In this document: piece after piece, positions 48,182 to 57,596 of the stretch
How the letters are laid out: each line of letters starts with the position of its first letter
Position numbering within the stretch: the stretch's first letter is position 1
NCBI GenBank assembly: GCA_963748295.1
Contig: CAVVIH010000002.1
Location: 558,001 to 622,000, forward strand
Length of the DNA stretch: 64,000 bases
Direction: 5' to 3'
Source: CAVVIH01 sp963748295
GTDB lineage: Bacteria; Acidobacteriota; Vicinamibacteria; Vicinamibacterales; 2-12-FULL-66-21
Position numbers and translations under genes: made by a program
Notes under the pieces: generated by a model
What the model saw: only the letters and a program-made list of their open reading frames with translations
What the model was told of the DNA's origin: nothing
Database searches by the model: none

Positions 48182-48303
48182 GCAACTCCCAACTCCCAAA
48201 AAACCCAACTCCCAAAAGCACTCCCAAGTTCCAACTCCCACCTCCCAAGAACCCCAGGACCAGGAAGCAAATTGGGAGTTTGGGTTTTGTTTGGGAGTTG
48301 GGC
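48182..48303 (+). repeat. Intergenic word-repeat hairpin, family I copy c
   Basis: Left arm has AACTCCCAACTCCC and CCCAACTCCC words (48182-48250); right arm has TTGGGAGTTTGGG and TTTGGGAGTTGGG (48271-48303). It separates the convergent small membrane protein and amidase genes. Confidence 0.85.
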
Positions 48304-48313
48304 GTTAAGAGCG

Positions 48314-50116
48314 TCACTCCCTGGTCGCAATCGCCGTCTTCGCCTTGAGCGACCGCTGATAGCGCAGCACCGCGTCCTGCAGCGCCTGCGCGATCGCCTG
48401 GCGGTAGGCGCCGGTCTTGAGCAGCTGTCCTTCCTGCTTGTTCGTGACGAACGACATCTCGGCCAGCACGCTGGGCATGCCGGCGCCGATGAGCACGACG
48501 AACGGCGCCTGCTTGACGCCGAGGTCCCGCAGGCTCTTGTTCTTCTGCGACAGCGTGCTCACCATCGACTTCTGGACCGTCGCGGCGAAGTCGCGCGACT
48601 CGTCGATCTTGTTGTTGAGCGCGATCGCCCGCACGATCGACGGCAGGCTGTGCATGGTGCGGCCGGATGCGGAGTTCTCGCGGGCGGCAACCGCCTCCGC
48701 CTCGGGGTTGGTCGCGAAGTTCAGGAAATAGGTCTCCACGCCGCGCGCGTTCGCGTTGCGGCTCGCGTTCACGTGGATCGACAGGAAGAGGTCGGCCGCC
48801 TCGCGGTTCGCGATCGCGGTGCGCTCCTCGAGCGGAATGAAGACGTCGGTCTCACGGGTCATCACGACCTCGATGCCCGGCTGCTTCTCGAGCAGCTTCT
48901 TCAGCCGGATCGCCACGTCGAGCGTGAGGTCGGATTCGTTCAAGCCGTTCGCCTTGGCGCCCGGATCGTGGCCGCCGTGCCCGGCGTCGATGACGATGCG
49001 CGAGATGCCGAGGCCGAGCTGGCGCGCGATCGAGAACTGCCCGTTGCTGTTCGCCGATGGCACGTCGGGCGCGGAGAGCTCGGGGCTCGCGACCGGCCGC
49101 GAGGGCAGGGGCGGTGACGAGGCGGCCGGCTTCGGCTCCGGCACGGCCGGTCCGGTCGTCGAGACCGGGATCACCGGGGCCGCCGCCGGCGGCGCCGTCC
49201 GGGCGGCAAGCGGCGCCGAACGGCGAAAGTCCACGATCACCCGATAGGGGTTGTAGAGCGTGAAGACGCTGTGCGATTCGATCCCCTCGGTGTCGATCAC
49301 CACGCGGGTCGTGTTGTTCGGGTGCCGGCCGAGCCTGATCTCCCGGACGACATCGCCATCCGGGAACTTCATCGTCGCATCGAGCAGCTCGGTCGCCGGG
49401 CTCGCGCCCTTCAGATCGAAAAACAGCCGTTTCGGATTCTGCAGCAGCTCCTGCCGGAAGGTCAGTTCGCGATCGATCTCGATGCTGACGCGAACGCCAT
49501 CGTCCATCGCAGTTCTGGTGATGCCCTTGATGACCGCGGCATTGACGACCGGCGTCACCGCCGCAGTGCTGGCCGGCGCACCCGGCTCCGCGATCTCGCG
49601 CGCGACGATCGAATCCGAGCGTTCCAGCGCCGGTGTGACGTTCGGATCGACGGCGGCGACCGCGGGGGTCGCACGTGTGGGCGCAGCCGGGGTCGCACGC
49701 GCCGGCGCGGCCGGGGCTGGGGGCTTCGTCGCATCGAGCTGCGCGAGCACCGAGGGAACCTGCGGCACCAGGGAGCTGGACGGATAGCCGGATTTGAGGA
49801 GCGTCAGCAGCCGGATCCCGGTGCGCTTGTCGGCAGCCTGGCCGAATCGTTCGTAGGCGAGCGCCGACAGATTGGCCGCCTGCCACAGTGCGTTGTCGGC
49901 GTAGCCGCTGCGAGGGTAGCGGTGCACCACGCGTTCGTAGGCGGCAACCCCGGCCCGGATCTGACGAACCGTCGGCGGCCGCCCGGCGTCCCGCAGCTCG
50001 CGCTCGTTCGCCAGGGCCTTCGCATACAGGTCGTACGACGGTTGTGCGGAAACGGCAGACGGCGCACCCAGCGCCAGCATTCCCGCGAGCAGCACCGCCC
50101 CAGTTCTGATCTCCAT
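48314..50116 (-). CDS. N-acetylmuramoyl-L-alanine amidase with AMIN domain (AmiC type)
   Basis: A 600-residue exported hydrolase cutting the bond between peptide stem and MurNAc. In order: a signal peptide (VLLAGMLALGAPSAVSA), a TPR-like helical part (about 30-115), a Pro/Ala linker, an AMIN domain (about 195-300: VRVSIEIDRELTFRQELL) that targets the septum in relatives, another linker, and the Amidase_3 zinc domain (IDAGHGGHDPGA, SIHVNA, AEMSF). The metal His, His and Glu are all visible. It lies downstream of ftsK on the same strand, separated by a hairpin, which fits a cell-division role. Confidence 0.92.
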   Translation of the reverse strand: MEIRTGAVLLAGMLALGAPSAVSAQPSYDLYAKALANERELRDAGRPPTVRQIRAGVAAYERVVHRYPRSGYADNALWQAANLSALAYERFGQAADKRTGIRLLTLLKSGYPSSSLVPQVPSVLAQLDATKPPAPAAPARATPAAPTRATPAVAAVDPNVTPALERSDSIVAREIAEPGAPASTAAVTPVVNAAVIKGITRTAMDDGVRVSIEIDRELTFRQELLQNPKRLFFDLKGASPATELLDATMKFPDGDVVREIRLGRHPNNTTRVVIDTEGIESHSVFTLYNPYRVIVDFRRSAPLAARTAPPAAAPVIPVSTTGPAVPEPKPAASSPPLPSRPVASPELSAPDVPSANSNGQFSIARQLGLGISRIVIDAGHGGHDPGAKANGLNESDLTLDVAIRLKKLLEKQPGIEVVMTRETDVFIPLEERTAIANREAADLFLSIHVNASRNANARGVETYFLNFATNPEAEAVAARENSASGRTMHSLPSIVRAIALNNKIDESRDFAATVQKSMVSTLSQKNKSLRDLGVKQAPFVVLIGAGMPSVLAEMSFVTNKQEGQLLKTGAYRQAIAQALQDAVLRYQRSLKAKTAIATRE

Positions 50117-50171
50117 GTCTCCACCCGTCTCCTGGAGGTCTAGCAAGGTCCCGCCGCGCTGACGCGCGGGC

Positions 50172-50223
50172 GGCCTTGACCCACAAGCCTGATCAAACGC
50201 TCACAATCGAGCGGGTCAAGGCC
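50172..50223 (-). terminator. Perfect 11-bp inverted repeat after ftsK (possible terminator or attenuator)
   Basis: GGCCTTGACCC (50172-50182) and GGGTCAAGGCC (50213-50223), loop 30 bases, directly after the ftsK stop. There is no T run, so it is not a standard intrinsic terminator. Confidence 0.35.
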
Positions 50224-50224
50224 T

Positions 50225-52624
50225 CTAGCGCAACTGCGCGTCCACTTCGTCGAAGTAATCCTTCTTCACGAGCACTTCGCGCGCCTTGCCGCCGGCGGCC
50301 CCGGACACCAGCCCTTCGGCTTCCATCATGTCGACCAGGCGCGCCGCCCGGCTGAACCCGATCCGCAGCCGCCGCTGCAGGTACGAAATCGATGCCTGGC
50401 CGCTCGATACGACAATGCGCGCCGCCTCGTCGTAGAGGTCGTCCTTCTCGAATTCCAGATCGGAGCCCGCCTGCTTCTCGTCGGCGGTGATCGTCTCGTC
50501 GTAGGTCGGCTTGCCCTGCTTGCGCAGGAAGCTGGCGAGCCTGGCGCTCTCCTGTTCGGAGATGTAGGGGCCGTGCAGCCGCACGAACCGCGACGAGGCG
50601 GGCGGGAGGTAGAGCATGTCGCCCTTGCCGAGCAGCTGTTCCGCGCCGTTGCCGTCGAGAATCGTGCGCGAATCGATCTTCGACGACACGCGGAACGAGA
50701 TGCGCGCCGGCAGGTTCGCCTTGATCAGGCCGGTGATGACGTCGACGGAAGGCCGCTGCGTCGCGAGAATCAGGTGGATGCCGACCGCGCGGGCCATCTG
50801 CGCCAGCCGCGCGATCGATTCCTCGACCTCGTTGCCCGCCACCATCATCAGATCGGCCAGCTCGTCGATCAGCGCCACGATGAACGGCAGCGGCTTGATC
50901 TCGTTCCCGTCGTCGTCGAGCACGGGCCCTTTCTTCTCCGCCTGCGCGTGCGCGAGGTTCCGGTTGTATTGCTCGATGTTGCGGACGCCGACGGCGGCGA
51001 GCGTCTTGTAGCGCTCTTCCATTTCGCGTACCGCCCAGCGCAGCGCGTTCGCCGCCAGCTTGGGATCGACGACCACCGGCGTGAGCAGGTGAGGGATGTC
51101 CTCGTACATCCCCAGCTCGAGCCGCTTCGGATCGATCATGATCAGCCGCACCTCGTCGGGCGAGGCGCGGAAGAGGATGCTCGAGAGCATGGCGTTGACG
51201 CTGACCGACTTGCCGGTGCCGGTGGACCCGGCGATGAGCAAATGCGGCATCGTCGCGAGATCGCACACGAACGGCTCGCCGTGGATCGTCTTGCCGAGGG
51301 CGAGCGTCAGCTTCGACTGCGAGCGGCGGTAAGCCTCGGATTCGAGCAGCTCGCGCAGCGAGATCTGTTCGCGGTTGGGATTCGGGATCTGGATGCCGAC
51401 GGTCGACTTGCCCGGAATTCGATCGATCAGCACCGACTCGGCCTGCATCGCCAGGCACAGGTCGTCGGCGAGGCCGGTGATCTTGCTGTATTTGACGCCG
51501 GCGTCCGGCTTGAACTCGTAGGTCGTGACCACCGGGCCCGGATGGATCTGGACGACGTTGCCTTCGACGGAGAATTCGCGGCACTTCTCTTCGAGGAGCT
51601 TGGCGCCGTCCATCAGCTCGCGCTCGTCGATCTTCCGTTCGCTTTTCGGCGCGTCGAGCAGCGCCAGCGGCGGATGCGCGTACGCGCCGCGGCGCTTCTC
51701 CGCGGGCACTCTCTCGGGCTCGGGCAGCGGCAGCATCGGTTCCGGCGGCGTCGGCGCGGCGCGCTTGATCGCCGGCGGAGGGGTTGGCCGCGAAGCCGCG
51801 GCCTTGAGGGCGGCGGTCGCGGCTTCGACCATGGCTGCGGTACGCGACGTCTTGGTCGGAGCGGGGGCCGGCGCCGGCTCGTTGCGAGGGGGCTGACGCG
51901 CGGCCGCGCGCGACGCGGCCGTTTCGGCGGCGGTCTGAATGACCGGCGCGGTCGTGACCTTCGGCTTGACCTCCTTGCCCTTGTCGAGGTGCTTCTTCAG
52001 CACTTCCTGCCGCTGTTTCTCGCGGCGCGCTTCCTCGCGGCGCAGGCGCATCGCGGCGATGGCGGAGGCGACGCGATCGCGCGCCAGCTCCGCGAGCACG
52101 GCGAACAGCCGGCCGAACGAGAACTGCGTCACGAGCACGATGGCCAGGAAGAGGAGCGTCAGAATCAGGATGATCGAGCCGGTGCGGTTCAGGTAATCCG
52201 CGAGGCTCGCGGCCAGCCACTTGCCGATGTAGCCGCCGGCGAGGAACGACTTGCCCGACACGTCGAGGCTGCCGAACGCGAGCGAGAGGAACGCGGCCAC
52301 GCACGCGAACAGCAGCGCGGCGCCGAACACCTTCGTGTAGGCGGCATCGAGCACGCGGCACCAGAAGTAGTGCCAGCCGATGACGACCATCACGATTGGA
52401 ATCAGATACGCGGCGTAGCCGAGCAGCTGCAGCGACAGTTCCGCGACGAACGCGCCGACCCGGCCGGCGAAATTCGCCGGGCGGATATCCGAGGCGGTGT
52501 TGAAGAACCACACCGGGTCGTCCGGACTGTAGCTGGCCAGCGAAATCAACCAGATCAGCGCGAGCGCGAACAGCGCGACGCCGACGAACTCGCTCAGTCG
52601 CCTGGAAACAGCGGATCCTGCCAT
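50225..52624 (-). CDS. ftsK: DNA translocase FtsK
   Basis: A 799-residue septal DNA pump. The N-terminal domain has four membrane helices (VALFALALIWLISLASY; LLGYAAYLIPIVMVVIGW; AALLFACVAAFLSLAF; SIILILTLLFLAIVLVTQ), then a charged Pro/Ala-rich linker (about 200-340) and the RecA-like motor with Walker A AGSTGTGKSVSVNAM and Walker B IVALIDELADLM. The C-terminal gamma winged-helix domain (ASISYLQRRLRIGFSRAARL) reads polar DNA sequences. The ATG overlaps the RNase J stop. Because of an extra base in RNase J, the uncorrected sequence reads both as one long frame; they are two genes. Confidence 0.94.
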   Translation of the reverse strand: MAGSAVSRRLSEFVGVALFALALIWLISLASYSPDDPVWFFNTASDIRPANFAGRVGAFVAELSLQLLGYAAYLIPIVMVVIGWHYFWCRVLDAAYTKVFGAALLFACVAAFLSLAFGSLDVSGKSFLAGGYIGKWLAASLADYLNRTGSIILILTLLFLAIVLVTQFSFGRLFAVLAELARDRVASAIAAMRLRREEARREKQRQEVLKKHLDKGKEVKPKVTTAPVIQTAAETAASRAAARQPPRNEPAPAPAPTKTSRTAAMVEAATAALKAAASRPTPPPAIKRAAPTPPEPMLPLPEPERVPAEKRRGAYAHPPLALLDAPKSERKIDERELMDGAKLLEEKCREFSVEGNVVQIHPGPVVTTYEFKPDAGVKYSKITGLADDLCLAMQAESVLIDRIPGKSTVGIQIPNPNREQISLRELLESEAYRRSQSKLTLALGKTIHGEPFVCDLATMPHLLIAGSTGTGKSVSVNAMLSSILFRASPDEVRLIMIDPKRLELGMYEDIPHLLTPVVVDPKLAANALRWAVREMEERYKTLAAVGVRNIEQYNRNLAHAQAEKKGPVLDDDGNEIKPLPFIVALIDELADLMMVAGNEVEESIARLAQMARAVGIHLILATQRPSVDVITGLIKANLPARISFRVSSKIDSRTILDGNGAEQLLGKGDMLYLPPASSRFVRLHGPYISEQESARLASFLRKQGKPTYDETITADEKQAGSDLEFEKDDLYDEAARIVVSSGQASISYLQRRLRIGFSRAARLVDMMEAEGLVSGAAGGKAREVLVKKDYFDEVDAQLR

Positions 52625-54280
52625 CAAATCTCCATGATCACCGGCAGCACGAGCGGCCGGAGTCCCGAACGCTTCCGAAAGAACCGCTGCAGGTCCACGC
52701 GAATCTTCTCCTTGATGAGGCCAGGGTCGGTCCGCTCCTCGACGCTCGCGCCCTCGATCGTTGCCGACAGCAATCCCGGGATCTCCTTCAGCAGCGCCTC
52801 CGTCCTCGCATCGAGCACGAATCCCCGGGTAATCACGTCGGGGGTCTCCTCGAGCACTCCCGACTGCCGGCCGATGGCGACGACCGGCACGACCAGCCCG
52901 TCCCCGGACAGGTGCCGGCGGTCGCGCAGGACCTCGTCGCCGACCTCGCCGCTCCGGGTGCCGTCGATCAGGATCCGGCCCGACGGCACCTTGTCCGCGA
53001 TCCGCGCCCCCCTCGGCGTCGAAGCGAATCACGTCGCCGTTCTCGGCCAGCAGCACCTGGGTGCCCGCGGAGACCCGGGAGGCCACCCGCGCATGGCGGG
53101 CAAGCTGGCGGTACTCCCCGTGTATCGGCACGAAGTAGCGCGGCCTGACCAGGGAAAGCATGAGCTTCAGCTCTTCCTCGCTCCCATGGCCCGAGACGTG
53201 GACGTGCTTGATCCCCTCGTAAATGACCTCGGCCCCCCGCCGGGCCACGTGATTCATCACCCGGCCGATCGCCTTCTCGTTGCCCGGGATCTCGCGGGCC
53301 GAGAAGACCACGACATCCTCCGGGTTCAGCCGGACGTGCCGGTGGTCGTCGATCGCAATCCGCGGGAGCGCCGCCTGCGGCTCTCCCTGTGACCCCGTGC
53401 AGATGCACACGACGTCCTGCGAGGGGAAGTTGCGCACCTCGCTGTCGCGAATCTGCACGCCCGCGGGGATCCGCAGGTATCCAAGCCGCTGCGCGATCTC
53501 CGAGTTCTCGATGACACCCCGGCCGACGAACGCGACCCGTCGATCGAACTGCGCCGCCAGATCGACCAGGATCTGCATGCGGTAGAGGCTCGACGCGAAC
53601 AGCGCGACGACAATCTTGCCGTCGGCGCCGGTGAACACCTCCTCGAACGCATCGATGACCTCGACCTCGGACCCGGTGAATCCCTTCCGGTCGATGTTCG
53701 TGCTGTCGGCGAACAGCGCGAGCACACCCGACGCGCCGAGCTGGGCGATCCGGTGGAAATCGACGTGCTCGCCGTCGATCGGCGTCTGGTCGATCTTGAA
53801 ATCGCCGGTGTGGACGATCACGCCATGCGGCGTCTCGATCGCCAGCGCCACGCAGTCCGGCATGCTGTGCGTGACGCGCAGGAACTCGATCGTGAACGCG
53901 CCCACCGTGACCCGTTCGCGCGGCCGCACGCGCACGAGCCGCTTCCTGACCTCCTCGTCCTGCTCGTCGAACTTCGACTCGACCAGCGCGATCGTCAGCG
54001 GCGTGCCATAGACCGGCCCGTGCACGAACGGCAGCACGTGCGGCACGGCGCCGATGTGATCCTCGTGCCCGTGCGTCAGCACGAGCGCCTGGATCCGGTA
54101 CTGCTGGAGCGACCGGAGGTCGGGGATGATCAGGTCCACCCCGAGCAGCTCGGGCTCCGGGAACATCACGCCGGCATCGACCAGGATGGCCGTGTCGCCA
54201 CAGGCGATCGCCATCATGTTCATGCCGAATTCTCCGAGGCCACCCAGAGGGATGATCTCGAGAGGAAAGTCAGTGGTCAC
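52624..54280 (-). CDS. rnj: Ribonuclease J, one frame break
   Basis: About 552 codons. A metallo-beta-lactamase/beta-CASP nuclease with 5'-to-3' exo- and endonuclease activity in mRNA and rRNA processing. The zinc motifs are LTHGHEDHIGAVPHV and HTGDFKIDQTP; beta-CASP motifs include FADSTNIDRKG and HVHVSGHGSEEE. The C-terminal domain follows the break (VPSGRILIDGTRSGEVGDE). One extra base in a run of six C (53007-53012) shifts the frame between FDAEG and ARIADKVPSG and fuses RNase J to FtsK in the raw reading. GTG start at 54280. Confidence 0.92.
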
Positions 54281-54512
54281 TGGTTCCCGTCAGTCGTTTC
54301 CTTTGCGCCAAATCCGATCGTTCTGGAATCGATGGTGTTGTCGGGCCGTTCGGTTTTCGACATCGAACGCGCTGGTGCCGGAGAGCCGCCCTGGGCGGGA
54401 GGAGCCGGGACCACGAGCGGCAGGCGCCGCGTCGGGACGCGCATTCACCGGAGCGGCCGCTGGGACGGCAGCGCCGGACGAAAACTCGCGGAAACTATAG
54501 CACAGCTTCCGC

Positions 54513-55323
54513 TTACGGCGAAGCGAGGAGGTCCGAGAGACGCGCCAGTTCGGCGATCGAAAGCGTTTCGGGCCGCCGCACGCCGTCGATCCGCGCCGCG
54601 GCGAGCACCGTCCGCGCCTCGGCGCCCCGGATTTCGGCAAACGGCCGCAGCGCGTTCGCCAGCGTCTTGCGCCGCTGGGTGAAGATCGAGCGAACCATCT
54701 GCTCGAACACCTGCTCGTCGCGAACCGGGACCTCCGGCGGCCGGAAGTCGAGCCGGATCACCGCGGAATGCACTTTCGGGACCGGCCTGAATGCCCCGGG
54801 CGGCAGCGTCAGCACGCGCCGCACGCCGGCGTGGCGCTGCACGAGAATCGCGAGCACGCCGTAGTCACCGGTTCCCGGCGAACCTTCGATGCGTTCCGCC
54901 ACCTCACGCTGCACCATCAGCGTGGCATCACGGATACCCGATCGCCGTCGCCGCGATACGTCGCGCAGCAGTTTGAACAGGATCGGAGAAGAAACGTTGT
55001 AGGGAAGATTGCCCACCACGCGCATGGCCTGCCCTGAGCGAGCGAAGCGAGTCGAAGGGGAATTCGAGGAAATCGGCGTTGACGAGCGTCACGTTCGCCG
55101 GAACGCGCGGTTGCAGCGCCGCAATCATGTCGCGGTCGAGTTCGACCGCGGTGAGGCGCCGGACCCTGGGCGCCAGGCGCAGCGTCAGCGCGCCAGGGCC
55201 GGGACCGATCTCGAGGAAGTCATCATCGGCGGACGGCTTGACCGCCTCGACAAGTTTGTCCGCCCACGCGGGCTCGAGAAAATGCTGGCCGAAACGCTTG
55301 CGCGGCCGCGGACGGGTCGCCAT
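54513..55323 (-). CDS. rsmA: 16S rRNA dimethyladenosine transferase RsmA/KsgA, frame break at an inserted repeat
   Basis: About 270 codons. It dimethylates A1518 and A1519 of 16S rRNA. RKRFGQHFLEPAW, the SAM loop LEIGPGPGALTLRL, VELDRDMIAAL and the catalytic GNLPYNVSSPILF are present; the C-terminal helical domain ends the protein. The frame changes by one base between NADFLEFP and MRVVGNLPYN. The junction is a sequence seen as a dispersed palindrome-type repeat (55027-55060). So the gene is either interrupted or carries an in-frame insert plus an error. It starts two bases after the zincin stop. Confidence 0.88.
55027..55060 (-). repeat. REP-like element inside rsmA
   Basis: On the minus strand it reads CCCCTTCGACTCGCTTCGCT then CGCTCAGGGCAGGC. 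From memory, near-identical strings (CTTCGACTCGCTTCGCTCGC) are common dispersed repeats in many bacterial genomes. Its place between two conserved RsmA motifs is unexpected. Confidence 0.55.
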
Positions 55324-55325
55324 CG

Positions 55326-55724
55326 TCACACATCGTCCAGCGACTCGCCGCGCCAGTATTTCTCTTCGATCTCCTCGATCTCCTCTTCGCTCATCCCGAA
55401 GTAGTGCCCGAACTCGTGAATCACCGTCTCGGCCACGCAATCGCGGATCTCTTCGTCGTCGGCGCACGCTTCTTCGATCGGCCCTTGAAAAATCGAGATG
55501 CGATCGGGAAGCGTGTTCCCGTACGCCCATCCGCGTTCCGGCAGAGGAGTGCCCTGATAGAGACCGAACAGCGTGTCGCCGGGCTCGATCTCCATCTCCT
55601 CGAGTATCGCCGGCGATGGCTCGTCTTCGACGATGACCGCGACGTTCTTCATCTCGCGGCGGAAGCGGCGCGGGATTTCGCGAAGGGCCTCTTCGACGAG
55701 CTGGGTGAACCGTTGCCGAGTCAT
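55326..55724 (-). CDS. Small zincin-like metallopeptidase
   Basis: A 132-residue acidic protein of the metallopeptidase family once called DUF1025. The zinc motif is VIHEFGHYFGMSEEE (two His and the catalytic Glu), with LYQGTPLPERG and DRISIFQGPIE as family-specific stretches. Substrates of this family are unknown. The start overlaps the nth stop by four bases and it is followed by rsmA, so the order nth - zincin - rsmA is one operon. Confidence 0.88.
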   Translation of the reverse strand: MTRQRFTQLVEEALREIPRRFRREMKNVAVIVEDEPSPAILEEMEIEPGDTLFGLYQGTPLPERGWAYGNTLPDRISIFQGPIEEACADDEEIRDCVAETVIHEFGHYFGMSEEEIEEIEEKYWRGESLDDV

Positions 55725-56548
55725 TTCTTGGTTTGTCGCGGGGCCCCACCCCCGCCTTGCCTCGGCCCTTCGGGCCTCGGCGAGGCTTCGACGGACTTTC
55801 TGCTTTCAGAGCGCTCGCTCCCGGCCTTCGAACCCCGAGCGCCCTGAGCTCCCGAGCCCCGAGCTCCCGAGCTCCCGATACCCGAAGGTCGAATCACCCG
55901 CTGGTAGTAAATGCAGTCGTCTCTCACGGCGCAGCGATCGCAGAGCGGCCGGGGCTTGCAGATGCGGCGGCCGTGAAGGATGAGCGTGTCCGAGGTGCGG
56001 GTCCAGTCCTTCGGCTCGGTGGCAGCGGTGAGTTGCTGTTCGACGATCTCGGGATCTTCGCTCTTCGCGATGCCGATCCGGTTCGACACGCGCAGGACGT
56101 GACGATCGACCGGCAGTCCGGGGACGCCGAGCGCGTGTCCGAGCACGACGTTCGCGGTTTTCCGGCCGACCCCCGGCAGCGTCACCAGTTCGTCCATCGT
56201 CCGTGGGATCTCGCCGTTGTGGTGGGCGACGACCCCGGTCGCCATGCCGACCAGCGATTTCGACTTGGCGCGGAAGAAGCCGGTGGACTGAATCTGCGGC
56301 TCGAGCTCGCCGGTCGTCGCGCGCGAAAGCGTGCGCGCGTCGGGATAGCGCTTGAACAGCGCCGGCGTGACCTGGTTTACCCGCTCATCGGTGCACTGCG
56401 CGGAGAGAATCGTCGCGACGAGCAGCTCGTAGGCGTTCGAGAAGTGCAGCTCCGTATCCGCGTTGGGATGCTGCGCGTAGAGCTTTTCGAGGATCTGACG
56501 TGTGTCCGCGGGCGATTTCGGCGGCTTTGGCATCCGGCGCGTGGCCAT
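55721..56548 (-). CDS. nth: Endonuclease III with repeat-derived C-terminal tail
   Basis: A 275-residue DNA glycosylase/AP lyase for oxidised pyrimidines. The helix-hairpin-helix LPGVGRKTANVVLGHAL holds the catalytic Lys; the catalytic Asp lies in VDRHVLRVSNR; the iron-sulfur ligands are in CKPRPLCDRCAVRDDC. The normal protein ends soon after the cluster. Here about 55 more residues follow, rich in Gly, Ser, Arg and Pro (SSGARGSGAQGARGSKA), encoded by a GAGCTCCCGAGC-type repeat. The tail is probably disordered and may be an accident of repeat spread. ATG at 56548 gives a usual N-terminus. Confidence 0.92.
   Translation of the reverse strand: MATRRMPKPPKSPADTRQILEKLYAQHPNADTELHFSNAYELLVATILSAQCTDERVNQVTPALFKRYPDARTLSRATTGELEPQIQSTGFFRAKSKSLVGMATGVVAHHNGEIPRTMDELVTLPGVGRKTANVVLGHALGVPGLPVDRHVLRVSNRIGIAKSEDPEIVEQQLTAATEPKDWTRTSDTLILHGRRICKPRPLCDRCAVRDDCIYYQRVIRPSGIGSSGARGSGAQGARGSKAGSERSESRKSVEASPRPEGPRQGGGGAPRQTKK
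55834..55884 (+). repeat. Word-repeat array, family VII (GAGCTCCCGAGC), within nth
   Basis: Words CCGAGCGCCCTGAGCTCCCG and GAGCTCCCGAGCTCCCG. Here it lies inside the 3' part of nth and is translated. The opposite-strand form occurs at 58540-58576 (GGGGCTCGGGAGC). Confidence 0.7.
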
Positions 56549-56576
56549 GCCTCGGATTGTACTGCGCTGGCAACTG

Positions 56577-56702
56577 ACAACTCCCAACTCCCAAAAAAGA
56601 CCAACTCCCAAAAGCTCCGTGTCTTGGGAGTTGGGAGTTGGGAGTTGGCCTTTTGGGAGTTGGGCTTTTTGGGAGTTGGCCTTTTTGGGAGTTGGGAGTT
56701 GT
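56577..56702 (+). repeat. Intergenic word-repeat hairpin, family I copy d
   Basis: Left arm (56577-56616) has CAACTCCCAACTCCC words; right arm (56627-56702) has five or more GGGAGTTGGG words. It lies between two same-strand genes, ending at the 3' end of the upstream gene (56703). Confidence 0.85.
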
Positions 56703-57596
56703 CTATCGCGCTTCCGTCGGCATGCGCGATCCCTTCACCGGGACGGCCGTCAACAGCGCGATCAGCGCGCGGCTGTTGCCCTTCAGGCGTGAGGTCCCGA
56801 CCACAACGGTTTCGCCGATGTCCATGTTGAAGCTGGTGTCGATGACGGGACCGACGATTGCGCCTCGATGTACTCTCGCGTCTGAGGACCGCGGCTCGAC
56901 GATCGAGCGGTTGCGGGCCCGCGCCAGCGCCGCGCGAATCTCCTTGGCCTTCGTTTCGTTCTTCTGCTGTTCAGCGGCCCGAAGCTCGGCCTCGAGGCGC
57001 ACGATCTCTTCCTGGCGCTGCTGCGCGGCGCGGGTTGTCTCCGCCGAACGGCGCGCCTCCTCTGCGAGGACCGCCTCGACGTGCGCGATGTCGCTGCTCA
57101 TCGCCTCGTTCAGCGTGAAGCGAACGAACACGGTGGTGCTGGTCGTCGTGCGCGCCGCACCCGGGCCCTCTTGCGCGGAGGTGACTGCGGTCGGTGACGC
57201 AGTCTGCGTCGACATCCTCAGCTCGTATTCCTGCTCGTCTGGGCCCCGCAGCCGCGTGGTCGTCCCCGAGGTGCCCTGGCCGAGAATCCATGCGGCGTCG
57301 AGCAGCTTGTACGACTTGTAGGGCAGGAAGTCCTTCATGTCGGCCAGCGCCCGGCGCGCCGCCGGCGGCACGTCGTCGGGAGCCGTCGACGCTTGCAGAT
57401 CCGCGAGCACGAGAACGACGCTGAAGCCTTGAGTCGTCGAGCGCCAATCGGCGCGCGCCGCCGGCGCTGGCGTCTGCCCGGGAGGCGCTGGCGTCTGCGC
57501 GGCAGGCGCCGGCTGCTGCGCGGCAACGGCTGACTGCAGGACCGCGCACGAAAGAACGCTGACGGCCAGAAGAACGGTGCGGTGTCCGCACGTCAT
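56703..57596 (-). CDS. Secreted coiled-coil protein of unknown function
   Basis: A 297-residue protein with a signal peptide (LLAVSVLSCAVLQSAVAA), a Pro/Ala linker (about 27-48), a globular part (RSTTQGFSVVLVLADLQA ... PYKSYKLLDAAWILG) and a coiled coil (about 185-225: RRSAETTRAAQQRQEEIVRL). The C-terminal part has TSFNMDIGETVVVGTSRLKG, reminiscent of secretin-like or pilus-related beta segments in Acidobacteria. It is the last gene of an ECF sigma operon (overlap ATGA), so it is likely made with the stress response. The function is not known. Confidence 0.7.
   Translation of the reverse strand: MTCGHRTVLLAVSVLSCAVLQSAVAAQQPAPAAQTPAPPGQTPAPAARADWRSTTQGFSVVLVLADLQASTAPDDVPPAARRALADMKDFLPYKSYKLLDAAWILGQGTSGTTTRLRGPDEQEYELRMSTQTASPTAVTSAQEGPGAARTTTSTTVFVRFTLNEAMSSDIAHVEAVLAEEARRSAETTRAAQQRQEEIVRLEAELRAAEQQKNETKAKEIRAALARARNRSIVEPRSSDARVHRGAIVGPVIDTSFNMDIGETVVVGTSRLKGNSRALIALLTAVPVKGSRMPTEAR

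Noticed and set aside
54277..54363. 28-codon minus-strand frame whose stop overlaps the RNase J GTG (GTGA)
   Set aside because: The overlap is suggestive of coupling, but there is no ribosome site and no recognisable peptide. The rest of the 232-base gap 54281-54512 shows only a TATAGT box near 54495 and nothing else.
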